NCBI RefSeq assembly: GCF_023705585.1
Contig: NZ_BOQE01000001.1
Coordinates: 3,194,710 to 3,258,709, forward strand
Length of the DNA: 64,000 nt
Reading direction: 5' to 3'
DNA from: Collibacillus ludicampi
GTDB taxonomy: Bacteria > Bacillota > Bacilli > Tumebacillales > BOQE01
A program made the position numbers and the translations under genes. Every line of letters starts with the position of its first letter. The first letter of the stretch is position 1. Below the pieces are notes generated by a model that searched no databases, was not told the DNA's origin, and saw only the letters and a list, made by a program, of their open reading frames with translations. Positions 42,830 to 53,237 of this stretch are shown here, piece after piece.

Positions 42830-45366
42830 ATACGGTTCTCAAATCCTTTCAGCAAGAAGCGGTCAACAATGCGGTGGCGGTGCTGACGGAGTGCCTTTCA
42901 GATCTTGCGCGTCTTCGCCTCCACCCGCAGTACGAACAGGAGCGGCATGAGATCATTATTTATAAAGGTACGCTGCTGTTCGAGGCACCTACTGGCATCG
43001 GAAAAACACTGATGGCTGGGGCCGTGGTGGAACAACTAAGTGTGCGTCATCGTATCCTTTGGTTCTGGTTCGCCCCTTTCTCTGGGTTGGTAGAGCAGGC
43101 CGCACGCACGCTTCGCGGCGAGTTTTCAAGTCTACGTGTGAAAGATTTATCAACTGATCGCAATGTGCAGGATTTGCTGTCAGGTGATGTGTTCGTGACC
43201 ACGTGGGCCAGCGTGGCGGTATCCGACAGGAACACCCGTAATGCTAGACGGAAAACCGAACGCGCTCCGTCTGTCGATGCCCTAGTCGCTTATGCGAAAG
43301 CGCAGGGCTTTCATATCGGCGTGATAATTGATGAAGCCCATCACGGATTTTTGAAACAGTCTCAAGCGTTCTCTTTTTATAAAGACGTGCTCGCACCAGA
43401 TGTTACGATTCTCGTCACGGCAACACCTAAAGACAGTGACGTTGAGGCGTTCCGTCGGCGAAATCAGTTGGAGCATATCTATCACATTTCGATCTCCCGC
43501 CAACAGGGTGTTGCCGCACGTCTATTGAAAGATGGTGTCAAAGTGGCGGTATTCAAAGCCGAAGATGAGATGCGAGGACTCATCGACTTTCAAAAAACCG
43601 CCCTGTACAGCGGTGTAGAGACTCATCGTGAACTGAAGCGGCAGCTAGCAGCCGCGGGTGTTCCCATGGTACCGCTTTTGCTCGTGCAGGCTGACTCTGA
43701 AGAGGGTAGCATCGAGACGATCACCCAGTGGCTCAAAGATTGCGGATTTCGGGACGAGCAAATACGCTCCCATACAGCGCAGGAACCGGATCCTCATCTT
43801 CTTTCGATTGCCCACGACGAGACTGTGGAAGTGCTCATATTCAAACTCGCGGTGGCTACCGGGTTTGACGCCCCGCGCGCTTTCACACTTGTTTCGATGC
43901 GTACGGCGCGCGACGCGGACTTTGGGCTTCAGATTGTCGGGCGCATTCTGCGCGTGGACCGGCGGCTGCAAAGACTGCCTTCGATTCCCGAGCCGTTGCG
44001 ATATGGTTATGTGTTCCTTGCTGATCAGAGGGGGCAAACTGGCCTGCTCAGCGCTGCAGAGCGGATCAACAGCATCCGTGACGAGCTTTCGCCGGCGGCT
44101 CCTGTCATCAGCGTCGTAGCGGTCGATCCGTTATCCAACCCTGGATTGCCGCAACCGTACATATATACGGAGCGCGAACAAATGATTTTGCCGTTGCCCG
44201 AGTTTGTTCCTGGCCGGCGTTCTGAATCCGCGAAGACTACCTCTGAGGAAGGAGCAAGTGGCTCATCATCCGGTCTTTCCTCCGAAAATGAAACATCATT
44301 GGAAAATCTGCTGCTTGGCGCGTTGGGCCTTTTTGATACGGATGAGTCAACGAATACATCTTCTTTGTACAGTGGACAATCTACTCTGTCACCCTCGCAA
44401 TCCCTGCCTCGGCATCATCTGTACACGTACAGATTGCGTGGTGATCTGAACTTTCCGAAGCAATTCAAGAAGGCGGTGGTCTCTCTTAACCACGGCTCGA
44501 TCATGCGAGACATTGTGGCGCGTTTCCCTTTTGATGAAAAAGTGCTGGCTATCACACAACGAAGCGCGACCAACATATTGATGGAAGAACTTGAAATCTT
44601 CGAACGCCGCAAAGAAGCTCCTAAAGTAATACAAGCCATACTGGCGCAGGCTGAGCTCGACAAACTAGCGCAGGTCACGCTGTTTGAGGCAGACCCTAAT
44701 GGCATGGTGGATGTGCGTGACCTACACAAAGCTTTGGAGGAGCGGCTTCGAGAGGAGTTTTCGCGCGCGGGTTGGCTGCATATGCTAGATCCACAATCTG
44801 TTCGTGATAGCTTACACAAAATCTTGGCTCTTCGGCCAAATGCACTGCGCAAGGCAATTGATGAAGCGCTGTACAATCACATCGAAGTCATCGACGCACA
44901 GCCGATTCCGGACGAGATTCATAGCGCAATGCCGCTTGACCCTTCCCGTCTGAACGTTTACGGAGTGTATCCTGATGATTTAAATACCTGGGAGCGCGAG
45001 TTTGCGGAAAAACTCGACAGCGACGTCACGAATACCGTGAAATGGTGGCACCGTAACCCACCACGTAAGCAATGGTCGGTATCTTTGCCTTTACCCGGTC
45101 AGCCGAATTTTTATCCCGATTTTGTAGTAGGCGTTCGCAATCGAATCAAAGGTGATGGGATTTTGCTCATCGAGACAAAGCGGGAGTATAATGACGATCG
45201 TGGAAACGCACAGACCAAAGCGCAGGCGGAACACCCCGTGTACAAGCGGGTGATGATGGTTTATTGGCAAAAGGAAGAGAAGTGGTACGTGGTAGAGTAC
45301 GACCCGATCACAGACAAGAACTTTCTTAGCCGGGAGTTTCGATACGAACTGATGACAGTGTACTAA
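42826..45366 (+). CDS. Type III restriction enzyme helicase-nuclease (Res)
   Basis: 846 residues. SF2 helicase motifs: Walker A APTGIGKT around 55, DEAHHG around 168, TATP, and motif VI QIVGRILRV around 372. The C-terminus holds a PD-(D/E)xK nuclease: FYPDFVVG and ILLIETKRE around 765-790. Together with Mod it cuts DNA lacking methylation near inversely oriented sites. The layout, Mod then Res with a 4-nt overlap, is the usual one. Confidence 0.85.
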   Translation: MNTVLKSFQQEAVNNAVAVLTECLSDLARLRLHPQYEQERHEIIIYKGTLLFEAPTGIGKTLMAGAVVEQLSVRHRILWFWFAPFSGLVEQAARTLRGEFSSLRVKDLSTDRNVQDLLSGDVFVTTWASVAVSDRNTRNARRKTERAPSVDALVAYAKAQGFHIGVIIDEAHHGFLKQSQAFSFYKDVLAPDVTILVTATPKDSDVEAFRRRNQLEHIYHISISRQQGVAARLLKDGVKVAVFKAEDEMRGLIDFQKTALYSGVETHRELKRQLAAAGVPMVPLLLVQADSEEGSIETITQWLKDCGFRDEQIRSHTAQEPDPHLLSIAHDETVEVLIFKLAVATGFDAPRAFTLVSMRTARDADFGLQIVGRILRVDRRLQRLPSIPEPLRYGYVFLADQRGQTGLLSAAERINSIRDELSPAAPVISVVAVDPLSNPGLPQPYIYTEREQMILPLPEFVPGRRSESAKTTSEEGASGSSSGLSSENETSLENLLLGALGLFDTDESTNTSSLYSGQSTLSPSQSLPRHHLYTYRLRGDLNFPKQFKKAVVSLNHGSIMRDIVARFPFDEKVLAITQRSATNILMEELEIFERRKEAPKVIQAILAQAELDKLAQVTLFEADPNGMVDVRDLHKALEERLREEFSRAGWLHMLDPQSVRDSLHKILALRPNALRKAIDEALYNHIEVIDAQPIPDEIHSAMPLDPSRLNVYGVYPDDLNTWEREFAEKLDSDVTNTVKWWHRNPPRKQWSVSLPLPGQPNFYPDFVVGVRNRIKGDGILLIETKREYNDDRGNAQTKAQAEHPVYKRVMMVYWQKEEKWYVVEYDPITDKNFLSREFRYELMTVY

Positions 45367-45549
45367 TAGCTCGTGCTAGCGTAGTAGGTGATGCCAGAAC
45401 CTGTTTGCTGTTCGCTCTTATTTCGCACTCTCACGAAGCGACGCAGCGGCAGTGGCGAACTTGGCCTGCAATTGCACCTGACGTTGGACACATCAGTGAC
45501 TCAGTTTGGTAATTGGTAGAGATGACAACAAGAGTCATCAATACACTCT

Positions 45550-45584
45550 CCCCCTCCCCTGATACAAGGAGAGGGGGTTTTTGT
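45550..45584 (+). promoter_or_regulatory. Leader hairpin with ribosome binding site, VirB4 gene
   Basis: CCCCCTC (45550-45556) pairs with GAGGGGG (45571-45577). GGAG just before that arm and the arm itself form the Shine-Dalgarno. TTTTT then the GTG start follow. Confidence 0.6.
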
Positions 45585-48008
45585 GTGCTTCCAATTCTGT
45601 ACATTGAAGACAACCGAATATTTGACACCTCCGGCCAAGCCTATGCCGTGTTCAAAGTACAATCAGAACCGTATGCCTTCCAGCCGTTACACATCAAACA
45701 TCAGGTCATCGATCGGGTGACGCGGGGGCTGATGAGCCTTTCCGGGGAGTTTTGGATTTTTCTCTTGTCCAAGCAATGGTCCGCGGACGAGATCCTGCGA
45801 GAGATGGGCCGACGATCCAGAAACCCAGTCTGGCAAGAGCACCAGAAGGAAGTTCACGACTATCTTCGGTACTATTTACCCTTCCACAGGGTCAACCTGA
45901 TCGTTGTTCCACTCAACCGCCAGCGGATCACCATCGACCTCACTATGGACAACTGGAAAGACTGGTTCAAGCAGGCTGCGGCCGGGCTGATGGATGTGAA
46001 GAACCGTTTTTTAATGGGCCAAGAGATCATTCCGAAAGAACGTCTCGAAGCCGCTAGAAAGGCGACAGAGGAATGGTTTGCGAAACTGGCCCCCATGGTA
46101 CGAATGGAGAAGGCGACGCTCAAAGACATCGAATGGTGGCTGCGGAAGCCCTATTTCCGTGGGCTATCGGAACCAAAGGGTGTTTTGCCCGATCCGCTTC
46201 CGGTTCAAGTCGTGGCTCGCGGGGGTAAGACCTGGTTGAGACCGACACGGACTGTGCATCTGGCCTTGTCCGATGTACGGATGATAGAGCGCCCGACGCA
46301 CCTGGTTATTGAGCATCCGGAGGGTGAGAAATCATACCAAACCTTTTTCGCCACAGTATCCGTGCCTCAGCCGATCCCGGAAACCCATCCGACCGGCTTC
46401 GAATGGCTCTACGGGGTGCTGGAAAATACCCCATTTCCTGTAGACACAGCTATTCATGTGCGGGTGGAGGCGGCCCACGAGGCCCTGGAACACCTGCGAA
46501 AAAAGAAAAAGACGGCCGAGGCGCAGTACAGGGAGTGGGTGGACAACGACGAAGATGTGCCATTGGAACTGGAGGAAGACATGGCGACGGTGGCTTCTCT
46601 TGAAAAGAAGCTCCGATCGAGACAGCCGCTTGTACACGCGGTGACGGTATTCTCGGTCGGCGCGTCCAATCCCAAGGAACTACGAGCCAGAACCGAGCAG
46701 TTTCAAAGGATGGCGGGATCCTATCATACATTGGTACGAGCCCCTGGAGACATGAAGAGGATGTTCCAAGCCTTCTATCCGTTTGGAGAGGAGCTGCCCA
46801 CGAGTTGGGAGATCCCGATGGATCCGGGGGTGTTAGGGGCGGCTGTACCACTAGGAACTCGGTCGCTCGGAGACCCAAGCGGATTCTGGTTGGGCAGGCT
46901 CTTGAACGGTCGACCCGTGTGGATGGATCCCCGGCGGCCCGCGCAGGACTTGAACACGACCAGTGCCATCATGTTGGCGGGGACGCTTGGGAGCGGGAAG
47001 TCGTACACCTTGAAGTACTTAGCCACGATGCTCCTCTCTTGGGAAGCGAAGGTTTTCCTTGTCGATCCGAAAGGAGAGACGGAACCGCTGGCACAACTGC
47101 CATTTGATGTCCATATCCTGCGTTTTACCTACAATTCCGACACGCGGTTTTCGCCCTTTCGTGTGGGCAACGTGCAGGATGCGCGAGCGATTATGGAACT
47201 GCTCTTTAATCCGTTGGGAGACGACCGGCGGCAAATTGTAATCAATCAGGCGGTCGAACAGGTATTGCAGGGACAACAGTGGGACATGTGGGCCTTCTAC
47301 GAAGCGGTTCGAGGGATCTATGAGACCTCGCCGGAGGCACGGGAAAGGGAGGAAGCACGGCTTGTGGCCGAACGGGTGAGGCTGATGGAAGCCCATGAGA
47401 TTGGACGGCTATTCTTTGGCCCCGATACGGGGGAGACGATTTTTGACCACGACCTTGTGACTGCAATCGTTCGCGGGTTGTCTCTCCCAGACAAAACGGT
47501 ACCCAAGGAAAAGTGGACAGAGACAGAAAGGTATTCGGCGGCCATCCTGTACGCGGTAGCCACACTTGGGCTTCGTCGGTTGATGGCCTTGCCCAAATCG
47601 GTGGTCAAGGTTCTTTGCATCGACGAGGCATGGGTCTTGCGACGCTTTGAACAAGGACAGCGCCTGATTAACGAGGCCATGCGGTTTAGCCGTTCTGAAA
47701 ACCTGATTCCGATTCTGGCTACCCAAAACGCAACCGATTTCCTGCCGAGAGCGGACGAGGAAGATATGACCGGTCTGTTTGCCTGGAAAATCATGTTGCA
47801 CCTGGAGAGCCAAGATCAGGTGGAAGCGGCCCTGCGGATACTCGGGATGACCGATGAAGATCTTCGCCACTGGACGAAACGGTTTGCTGAGTACCGGAAT
47901 GGACGAGGGCTGGTTCGCGACCCCGAAGGCCGGATCGGGGAGCTGCAGATCGAAGTGTTGCCACGGGTACTGGACCAATTCTTTTCGAGTACGCCGAAAA
48001 GCGAATAG
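45585..48008 (+). CDS. VirB4/TcpF-type conjugation ATPase
   Basis: 807 residues from GTG 45585. The N-terminal half has the VirB4/CagE-like domain. The ATPase half has Walker A LAGTLGSGKSYT around 465, VDPKGE around 490, and Walker B VKVLCIDEAW around 673. A conserved arginine-rich motif (ATQNATDFLPRADEED) follows. VirB4 proteins power DNA transfer through the conjugation channel (TcpF in pCW3, ConE in ICEBs1). In tcp operons it normally follows TcpE directly. Codon use and the leader match the 5.7-14.6 kb genes. Confidence 0.92.
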   Translation: MLPILYIEDNRIFDTSGQAYAVFKVQSEPYAFQPLHIKHQVIDRVTRGLMSLSGEFWIFLLSKQWSADEILREMGRRSRNPVWQEHQKEVHDYLRYYLPFHRVNLIVVPLNRQRITIDLTMDNWKDWFKQAAAGLMDVKNRFLMGQEIIPKERLEAARKATEEWFAKLAPMVRMEKATLKDIEWWLRKPYFRGLSEPKGVLPDPLPVQVVARGGKTWLRPTRTVHLALSDVRMIERPTHLVIEHPEGEKSYQTFFATVSVPQPIPETHPTGFEWLYGVLENTPFPVDTAIHVRVEAAHEALEHLRKKKKTAEAQYREWVDNDEDVPLELEEDMATVASLEKKLRSRQPLVHAVTVFSVGASNPKELRARTEQFQRMAGSYHTLVRAPGDMKRMFQAFYPFGEELPTSWEIPMDPGVLGAAVPLGTRSLGDPSGFWLGRLLNGRPVWMDPRRPAQDLNTTSAIMLAGTLGSGKSYTLKYLATMLLSWEAKVFLVDPKGETEPLAQLPFDVHILRFTYNSDTRFSPFRVGNVQDARAIMELLFNPLGDDRRQIVINQAVEQVLQGQQWDMWAFYEAVRGIYETSPEAREREEARLVAERVRLMEAHEIGRLFFGPDTGETIFDHDLVTAIVRGLSLPDKTVPKEKWTETERYSAAILYAVATLGLRRLMALPKSVVKVLCIDEAWVLRRFEQGQRLINEAMRFSRSENLIPILATQNATDFLPRADEEDMTGLFAWKIMLHLESQDQVEAALRILGMTDEDLRHWTKRFAEYRNGRGLVRDPEGRIGELQIEVLPRVLDQFFSSTPKSE

Positions 48009-48021
48009 TTTTTCTCTCGAA

Positions 48022-48053
48022 CCCCTTTCTAGGTTGAAAGGGGGTTTTTTATT
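48022..48053 (+). promoter_or_regulatory. Leader hairpin with ribosome binding site, VirB6-like gene
   Basis: CCCCTTTC (48022-48029) pairs with GAAAGGGG (48036-48043), the Shine-Dalgarno; TTTTTT and the GTG start follow. TTTTTCTCTCG lies upstream, as before tcpC. Confidence 0.65.
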
Positions 48054-50885
48054 GTGCGGCGTCGGATCACGTGGATCATGTTTTTGATTTTCGGGCTTGG
48101 AGTCGGAGGGGACTCGACGGTCTATGCGGCGGACCCGCTGCTGACCTCTCCCGATTTTCAGGAACCGTCCTATCCGATATCCAACTATACATGGGACGCG
48201 GATGGCCTCTTCGGAAGGTTTGATCCCATATACGGGATGGCCAATTTGATTTTTCTAATCGGGGTCTTTTTGACCCGGCTCTCGATGTGGGCTTTGAATC
48301 TGGGGTATGCCCCGTCGGAATGGCTGGCCCCGTTTCAAGCGATCTCAGATGCAATCCAGAAGAGTCACTTTTTGGACCACTTATGGCCCTTATTCGCCGT
48401 CGTGGCCGGGGGTGTTTTGCTGAAGGATCTGGCTCAGCACAACATCCAGAGAATGATGCGGCGGGGTGTGATGTTTCTGATCGTTATGGTGTCCCTTCTC
48501 TTGTTCAAAAGTTTAGGGACCGTTCAGTACATCAAGATGGTCACGAGCGCCATCGACGCCTTGAGTTATGCGACGAGCGGCTGGGTGCTGACCTTTGATC
48601 AGCCGGTGGACCCGAACAAGCCCCAGTTGACACAGGCATCGAACAACATCGACAAGGAAATCTGGAACCGTCTCGTGGATTATCCGTGGCAATTAGGGGA
48701 AATCGGAACACCTGGAAAAGTGCTAGGGAAAAAGGACGCAGAATCGGTTCAGGGGATTGTCGGAGGGGACATGAGTGTCAGCGTAAGCACCCCGTGGCGG
48801 GATGTTCTCCTGCACTATGGAGTGGGCTCCGACAAGCGAAAAGATTTGGCAGCGATTTTGAACAGTGATGACCATTCAGATTCAAAAGTGGCCTTTGCTT
48901 CGCCCTATCGATTGACCCTGGCCTTGTTTGCGTTGATCGCTCAACTGTGTGCGGTTGTTTACATGTTTACGTTGGGTGTCATGATGAACATGGCCTATCT
49001 CTTGTACCTGGCCGCGATGTTGGCGGGTATTGTCATTTTGCCTTTATCGATTTTTCCGTGGGACTACAGCCATAGCCTGTTACGCTGGTGGGTAAAGGGA
49101 CTGACCGGTTCCATCGTGGTTCGTCTGGGGTTAAGTCTTTTCGTCGGATTGACATTTTTAGTGGTCAAAATTTTCACGCCGAATATGAATGCCAAAGATG
49201 GCAGTGCGATCGGCAGTATGATCTTGTACGCAGTCCTTTTCGTTTTCGCTTTATGGGTTTTGTCCCGCCTGTGGAAACGAATGCAACCGATACAGAGGCT
49301 GACAAGGGGTGCATCGGCTCCGTTCCCAGCTTTTGCGGGAAGCGGTGGCGGTACCGGTGACCATTCCAACAGCCACACGCCTCCCTCGTCTCCTTCTGAT
49401 GACGGAGATTCTTCTTCGCGCAGAATTGACCCGGATCGGCAGGGAGATGATCATCCGTCGCTTCGAGAGATTTGGGGGAAAAGGAAGCCAGGTATGGGTC
49501 AGGCCCTACGCAAAGCCGGATGGAAAGCCTTGCGCGGGGATATCCCAGGTGCGGCCGCTTCCTTGACAACTGATGTGGCAAAAGAGATTGCGAAAGGAAG
49601 TGGAGAAACGCTCAAAGTGGCCGGAAAGGGATACTACGACATTTGGAAGAACACTCGGGGAGTCAGTGGGGAGTCCCTGAAAATCGCCAAAGATATGCTT
49701 TTGAAAGGCCGTCATTGGAAGAACAAAGAGGCGGGCACTTTCCATCAGGCGGATGCAGCAACCGGCCAAGAAGGCCAAGAAAAAGAGGAACGGAGGAATC
49801 TCCGCCGTCCGATCGATCCGGATCGTTTGAACTGGGAAGGGCGAACGCCAGAAAGTCAGGATCCGGCCTACTGGGAATCACTGATTAGGGAGGATCCCCG
49901 GCGTTCATTGTCGCAGGATGTCCCGCGCCCGCATAATGCAGACGATGGGTTGAATTTGAACCATACAGAGCCTCTGATGGCTTCACAAGACCCGAATCAA
50001 GGGACTGATCAAGGCCAAAATGTGAGAGAGGCAGAGCAAACGGATCAGGAACCCACTCTGTCAGCAGAAATGGATCAAGCGGAATCCGGCCGAGAAACTC
50101 CATCTGTTGGACAAGAAAGGCATCTATTCCGTTTGGGAGACACGCAGAAGGGAACCGAGGATCAAGCCCGTGCGGTGAACCCCGATGCCGACCAATCAGG
50201 GGCTGTGGAACTGAGCCGACCGATGGGGGCAGAGGAAAATATTCTCAAGCAATACGAGCCATCTCAACAATTAGGGCAGAATGAACCTTCTGAAACGGAT
50301 GACCGTCAACTTGGTGCTGCCGAACCGGTCCGTCAAAAGCGGTGGGAGGTCCCTAAGCCCGAAGCGGAACCGGTGGAATCTAATGCCCAACGGATCAATG
50401 CAGATCGTCAAATGGTGCAGGCCGAAGCCCATAAAGGGAACCGTTCAATCGCTGCTGAACAATTGAAAAGAGCAGACGAGTCACAAGATGACATTCTGCG
50501 TAAGGAATCAGCGGGAGCAGAAACAACGGACTTGACGGAAAAACCTACTGAGGAAAGACAACAAGCAAGTTCAGGAGAATACAAAGAACGAGTTTTGATT
50601 GATCATGAAGTTCCTTTACTGGGGGACTCTACACCACCGGGTACAACTCCGGAACAGAGAATGGCCGCTGAAGATTCGGGTGCGAGGATGACACGTCTTC
50701 AAAGGGAAGAACCGAGAACGGTCCCAACATTATGGCGCGATAAAACAGATTCTTCGGAGTCGGATCGGTCTGTATCCTTCCCATCCAGAAAGGCACCGGC
50801 GTTGCGAAGCACGGGGAAACAACGAAACGAAACTGCGGAAGTACCGAATCATTTACGGTTAAATCCAGATGATACGGGCATTTAG
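48054..50885 (+). CDS. VirB6/TcpH-like polytopic membrane protein
   Basis: 943 residues from GTG 48054. A signal-like N-terminus (WIMFLIFGLGVGGDSTVYA), then about seven or eight membrane segments to residue 415. A long hydrophilic tail rich in Glu, Gln, Arg and Pro fills 420-943. The channel core TcpH/ConG has this design: membrane part plus soluble extension. The tail is low-complexity and probably disordered. It follows VirB4 at 45 nt with its own leader hairpin. Confidence 0.8.
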   Translation: MRRRITWIMFLIFGLGVGGDSTVYAADPLLTSPDFQEPSYPISNYTWDADGLFGRFDPIYGMANLIFLIGVFLTRLSMWALNLGYAPSEWLAPFQAISDAIQKSHFLDHLWPLFAVVAGGVLLKDLAQHNIQRMMRRGVMFLIVMVSLLLFKSLGTVQYIKMVTSAIDALSYATSGWVLTFDQPVDPNKPQLTQASNNIDKEIWNRLVDYPWQLGEIGTPGKVLGKKDAESVQGIVGGDMSVSVSTPWRDVLLHYGVGSDKRKDLAAILNSDDHSDSKVAFASPYRLTLALFALIAQLCAVVYMFTLGVMMNMAYLLYLAAMLAGIVILPLSIFPWDYSHSLLRWWVKGLTGSIVVRLGLSLFVGLTFLVVKIFTPNMNAKDGSAIGSMILYAVLFVFALWVLSRLWKRMQPIQRLTRGASAPFPAFAGSGGGTGDHSNSHTPPSSPSDDGDSSSRRIDPDRQGDDHPSLREIWGKRKPGMGQALRKAGWKALRGDIPGAAASLTTDVAKEIAKGSGETLKVAGKGYYDIWKNTRGVSGESLKIAKDMLLKGRHWKNKEAGTFHQADAATGQEGQEKEERRNLRRPIDPDRLNWEGRTPESQDPAYWESLIREDPRRSLSQDVPRPHNADDGLNLNHTEPLMASQDPNQGTDQGQNVREAEQTDQEPTLSAEMDQAESGRETPSVGQERHLFRLGDTQKGTEDQARAVNPDADQSGAVELSRPMGAEENILKQYEPSQQLGQNEPSETDDRQLGAAEPVRQKRWEVPKPEAEPVESNAQRINADRQMVQAEAHKGNRSIAAEQLKRADESQDDILRKESAGAETTDLTEKPTEERQQASSGEYKERVLIDHEVPLLGDSTPPGTTPEQRMAAEDSGARMTRLQREEPRTVPTLWRDKTDSSESDRSVSFPSRKAPALRSTGKQRNETAEVPNHLRLNPDDTGI

Positions 50886-50916
50886 GCAACCTCTTCTCCA
50901 GAGGGTTGCCTTTTTT
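50885..50916 (+). terminator. Intrinsic terminator after the VirB6-like gene
   Basis: GGCAACC...GGGTTGCC stem of about 9 bp followed by TTTTTT, directly after the stop codon. Confidence 0.85.
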
Positions 50917-50958
50917 ATTTGCACTGATATATACTACAGGCAAATGAGGTGATTGCCG

Positions 50959-51372
50959 ATGGATAAATTGAAAAATGAGAAAGCAGAATTACAGGTGAGT
51001 GGGGAGTACCTGCGGAATCTGCGACTGAAAAAGGGATTAACTCTGGAACAGGTTGCCGAGGTCGCAGGGTGTTCCGTTGGATATTTGAGTCATATCGAAC
51101 GAGGATCCAGGCGCAACCCAAGTTATAGGGTCATCTTGGGCTTGGCCAAGATGTATGGAGTTTCCGTCGAGGAATTGATAGGAAAAGCGGAACCACCTAT
51201 AAATACTGTGGATCTGATTGAGCAGCTGTACAAGGCGGATTTCGTTCTGTACGAAGGCCGCGAGATCGACGTCCGTGACGAGTTTGTGGCAGAACGAATT
51301 GAGACGGGTATCCGGATGGGGATCTTGTGGGCGCTGGATTTGATTGAGCAACGGAAAAAGGAAGAGGGGTAA
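50959..51372 (+). CDS. XRE-family repressor-like regulator
   Basis: 137 residues from ATG 50959 (GAGGTG 7 nt upstream). N-terminal XRE HTH: LRLKKGLTLEQVAEVAGCSV then GYLSHIERG, then an acidic effector region (TVDLIEQLYKADFVLYEGRE). It may control the transfer genes. A promoter-like TTGCCT-18-TATACT lies upstream, just behind the terminator. Confidence 0.8.
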   Translation: MDKLKNEKAELQVSGEYLRNLRLKKGLTLEQVAEVAGCSVGYLSHIERGSRRNPSYRVILGLAKMYGVSVEELIGKAEPPINTVDLIEQLYKADFVLYEGREIDVRDEFVAERIETGIRMGILWALDLIEQRKKEEG

Positions 51373-51472
51373 AGGAGAAGGTGAGCGGCACTGGAGGAGG
51401 GGACACTTAATCCCATACTCTTTTTCTCCTCCACCCCACACATAGCAGAAAGGAGGCGGTGATAACAATATA

Positions 51473-51501
51473 TTGACGAAGGAATATTCATAAATTATAC
51501 T
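51473..51501 (+). promoter_or_regulatory. Strong sigma-A-type promoter
   Basis: TTGACG (51473-51478), 17-bp spacer, TATACT (51496-51501), followed by ATAG as in the 9818 promoter. Downstream to 51772 only a 38-codon TTG-started frame (51517-51633) with HTH-like text and no Shine-Dalgarno is seen, plus a third copy of the TTTCGCTTCTnAGCG-like element near 51680. Confidence 0.6.
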
Positions 51502-51772
51502 ATAGTAAATTAAATCTTGAATCAGTATGTCTATCTTGGCTATGTCGAAATCAGGCGTTGGTTGGGTACATCACGGGCACTTTGGGAATCGGATACACCG
51601 GAAATACGCTTTCCAAGTCCGAAAAAAAGCTGAAATCTGCATATTTGGAAAAATTGAATAGAGAAGGATAAAATAGTTTCCTTCTATTTTGGCTTCTGAT
51701 CGATTTTTTTAGAGGGGGAAGGGTATTATACCTGCCCCTGATCGGTAGTTTTCGGATAGGGGGTATTTTTGA

Positions 51773-51985
51773 ATGTACATTTGGTGCCTTCATTGTGAGT
51801 GTGTATATCCATCTAAGGATTGGCGAAAAAAAGGGCAGCAATATGGCTTTTGTCCGAACTGTGGCGCGTCTGAATTTACGGATGGATGGAATTGGTCTAA
51901 GCTGGTGAAGTACAACGGGTATCCGAAGATTCCTGAAGTAGGGAAACATTATCCGTTATACCCGGAGAGCGGGGAAAAATTTTGA
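51773..51985 (+). CDS. Small zinc-ribbon protein
   Basis: 70 residues with GGATAGGGGG upstream. Two CxxC-type pairs: WCLHCECVY at 5-11 and FCPNCG at 26-31, the pattern of a zinc ribbon. Unknown target; typical of element-encoded accessory genes. Confidence 0.6.
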   Translation: MYIWCLHCECVYPSKDWRKKGQQYGFCPNCGASEFTDGWNWSKLVKYNGYPKIPEVGKHYPLYPESGEKF

Positions 51986-52126
51986 TTTCACATCGAGGTA
52001 CAACTTTGGGAGATGTCTTTCTACAAGCGTATCTCTTTAAGAGGAGCGGGAGAATTCGCTTTTTTCTCTCGCTTCTGTGAAATAGGGGAGAAGCCTCCCA
52101 ATAAAAGTCATGTGAGGTGAAATTCT

Positions 52127-53218
52127 ATGTTGAAGAGAAAACTTATTGCCGTTATGTCTTCGGCGGCCCTCTTGTCTACTCTGGTCGGAAATGCTATGGC
52201 TGCCACGTCTTTTACCGATGTGTCGGCGGACAGCCCGTATGCTTCTTACATCCAAGATCTGAGTAGCAAGGGAATCGTCAGCGGTGTGGGCAATGGTCAA
52301 TTTGCGCCAACGAAGACTTTGACCCGTGCCGAGATGGCCACGTTTCTTGTTCGGGCCTTCGGGATTCCGCAGAATACTAGCTCTAGTGTGGCCTTTACCG
52401 ACATCCGCGGTCACTGGGCGGAGTCTTACATCAAGTCTGCCTACGCCGCTGGAATGATTGCTGGCAAGTCCGCGACCACCTTTGCGCCGGACGCGCCGGT
52501 CACGCGGGAAGAGGCCGCGCAGATGGTTTGGAACTATCTGTCCAAGAATGGGGTACAGCCGAGCAGCGGAGTATACAATCTGCCCAACATTGGGAAATTG
52601 GACTCTTGGGCACAATCGGCGGTCGGGAATTTGATGACGCATCAGCTGGTCGGCCCTAGCAATTTTAGTGACTGGACTGCATCCATGAACCGTCAGGAAG
52701 CGGCAGCAGTGATAGATTTGGCGATGCAGGCTTTGGAGCAAGCGAATACGCAACAGCCACAACCACAGCCGCAACCTTTGCCTCCTGTGCAAACGGGTGG
52801 TTCGATCCAGTATCCCTTTGATGCGACTCAAATTGTCATCAACCCGACAACGAACAGCAATAACTTAATTGACAACGGTGATGGGACATTTTCGCTTGGG
52901 AACATTAAGATGACTAACTCGTTTATCAACGGGTATTCCAAAGAGGAATTTACAAGCCATTTGCAGCTGTTCTCTCAGGTGAAATTCAAATTTGATGGAA
53001 ACAAGGTAACAGTCACTGTCCCGGACAGCGGTTCATCTAGTGTGTACTGGGTAATTGGGGGACCGGACGGCGGTTGGAATGGAGAAGGGCCAAAGACCAT
53101 GACCGAATCCGATCGAGTGGGAGTAAGACTTTTTAATCATGATAATGCGCATACCTATGCCGGGGCTGCCTTACTCTATCAAAACGGCCAATGGGTTGTT
53201 AAATATCCGAACCTGTAA
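52127..53218 (+). CDS. S-layer-homology (SLH) surface protein
   Basis: 363 residues, GTGAGGTGAAA before the ATG. Signal peptide (LIAVMSSAALLSTLVGNAMA). Three SLH repeats: FTDVSADSPYASYIQDL..., FTDIRGHWAESYIKSAYAAG and a weaker third. A Gln/Pro linker (about 205-225) and a unique C-terminal domain of about 135 residues follow. SLH domains bind secondary cell-wall polymers, so the unique domain is displayed on the surface, perhaps for mating contact. Confidence 0.9.
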   Translation: MLKRKLIAVMSSAALLSTLVGNAMAATSFTDVSADSPYASYIQDLSSKGIVSGVGNGQFAPTKTLTRAEMATFLVRAFGIPQNTSSSVAFTDIRGHWAESYIKSAYAAGMIAGKSATTFAPDAPVTREEAAQMVWNYLSKNGVQPSSGVYNLPNIGKLDSWAQSAVGNLMTHQLVGPSNFSDWTASMNRQEAAAVIDLAMQALEQANTQQPQPQPQPLPPVQTGGSIQYPFDATQIVINPTTNSNNLIDNGDGTFSLGNIKMTNSFINGYSKEEFTSHLQLFSQVKFKFDGNKVTVTVPDSGSSSVYWVIGGPDGGWNGEGPKTMTESDRVGVRLFNHDNAHTYAGAALLYQNGQWVVKYPNL

Positions 53219-53237
53219 TTTTGGAGGTGACAATGTA

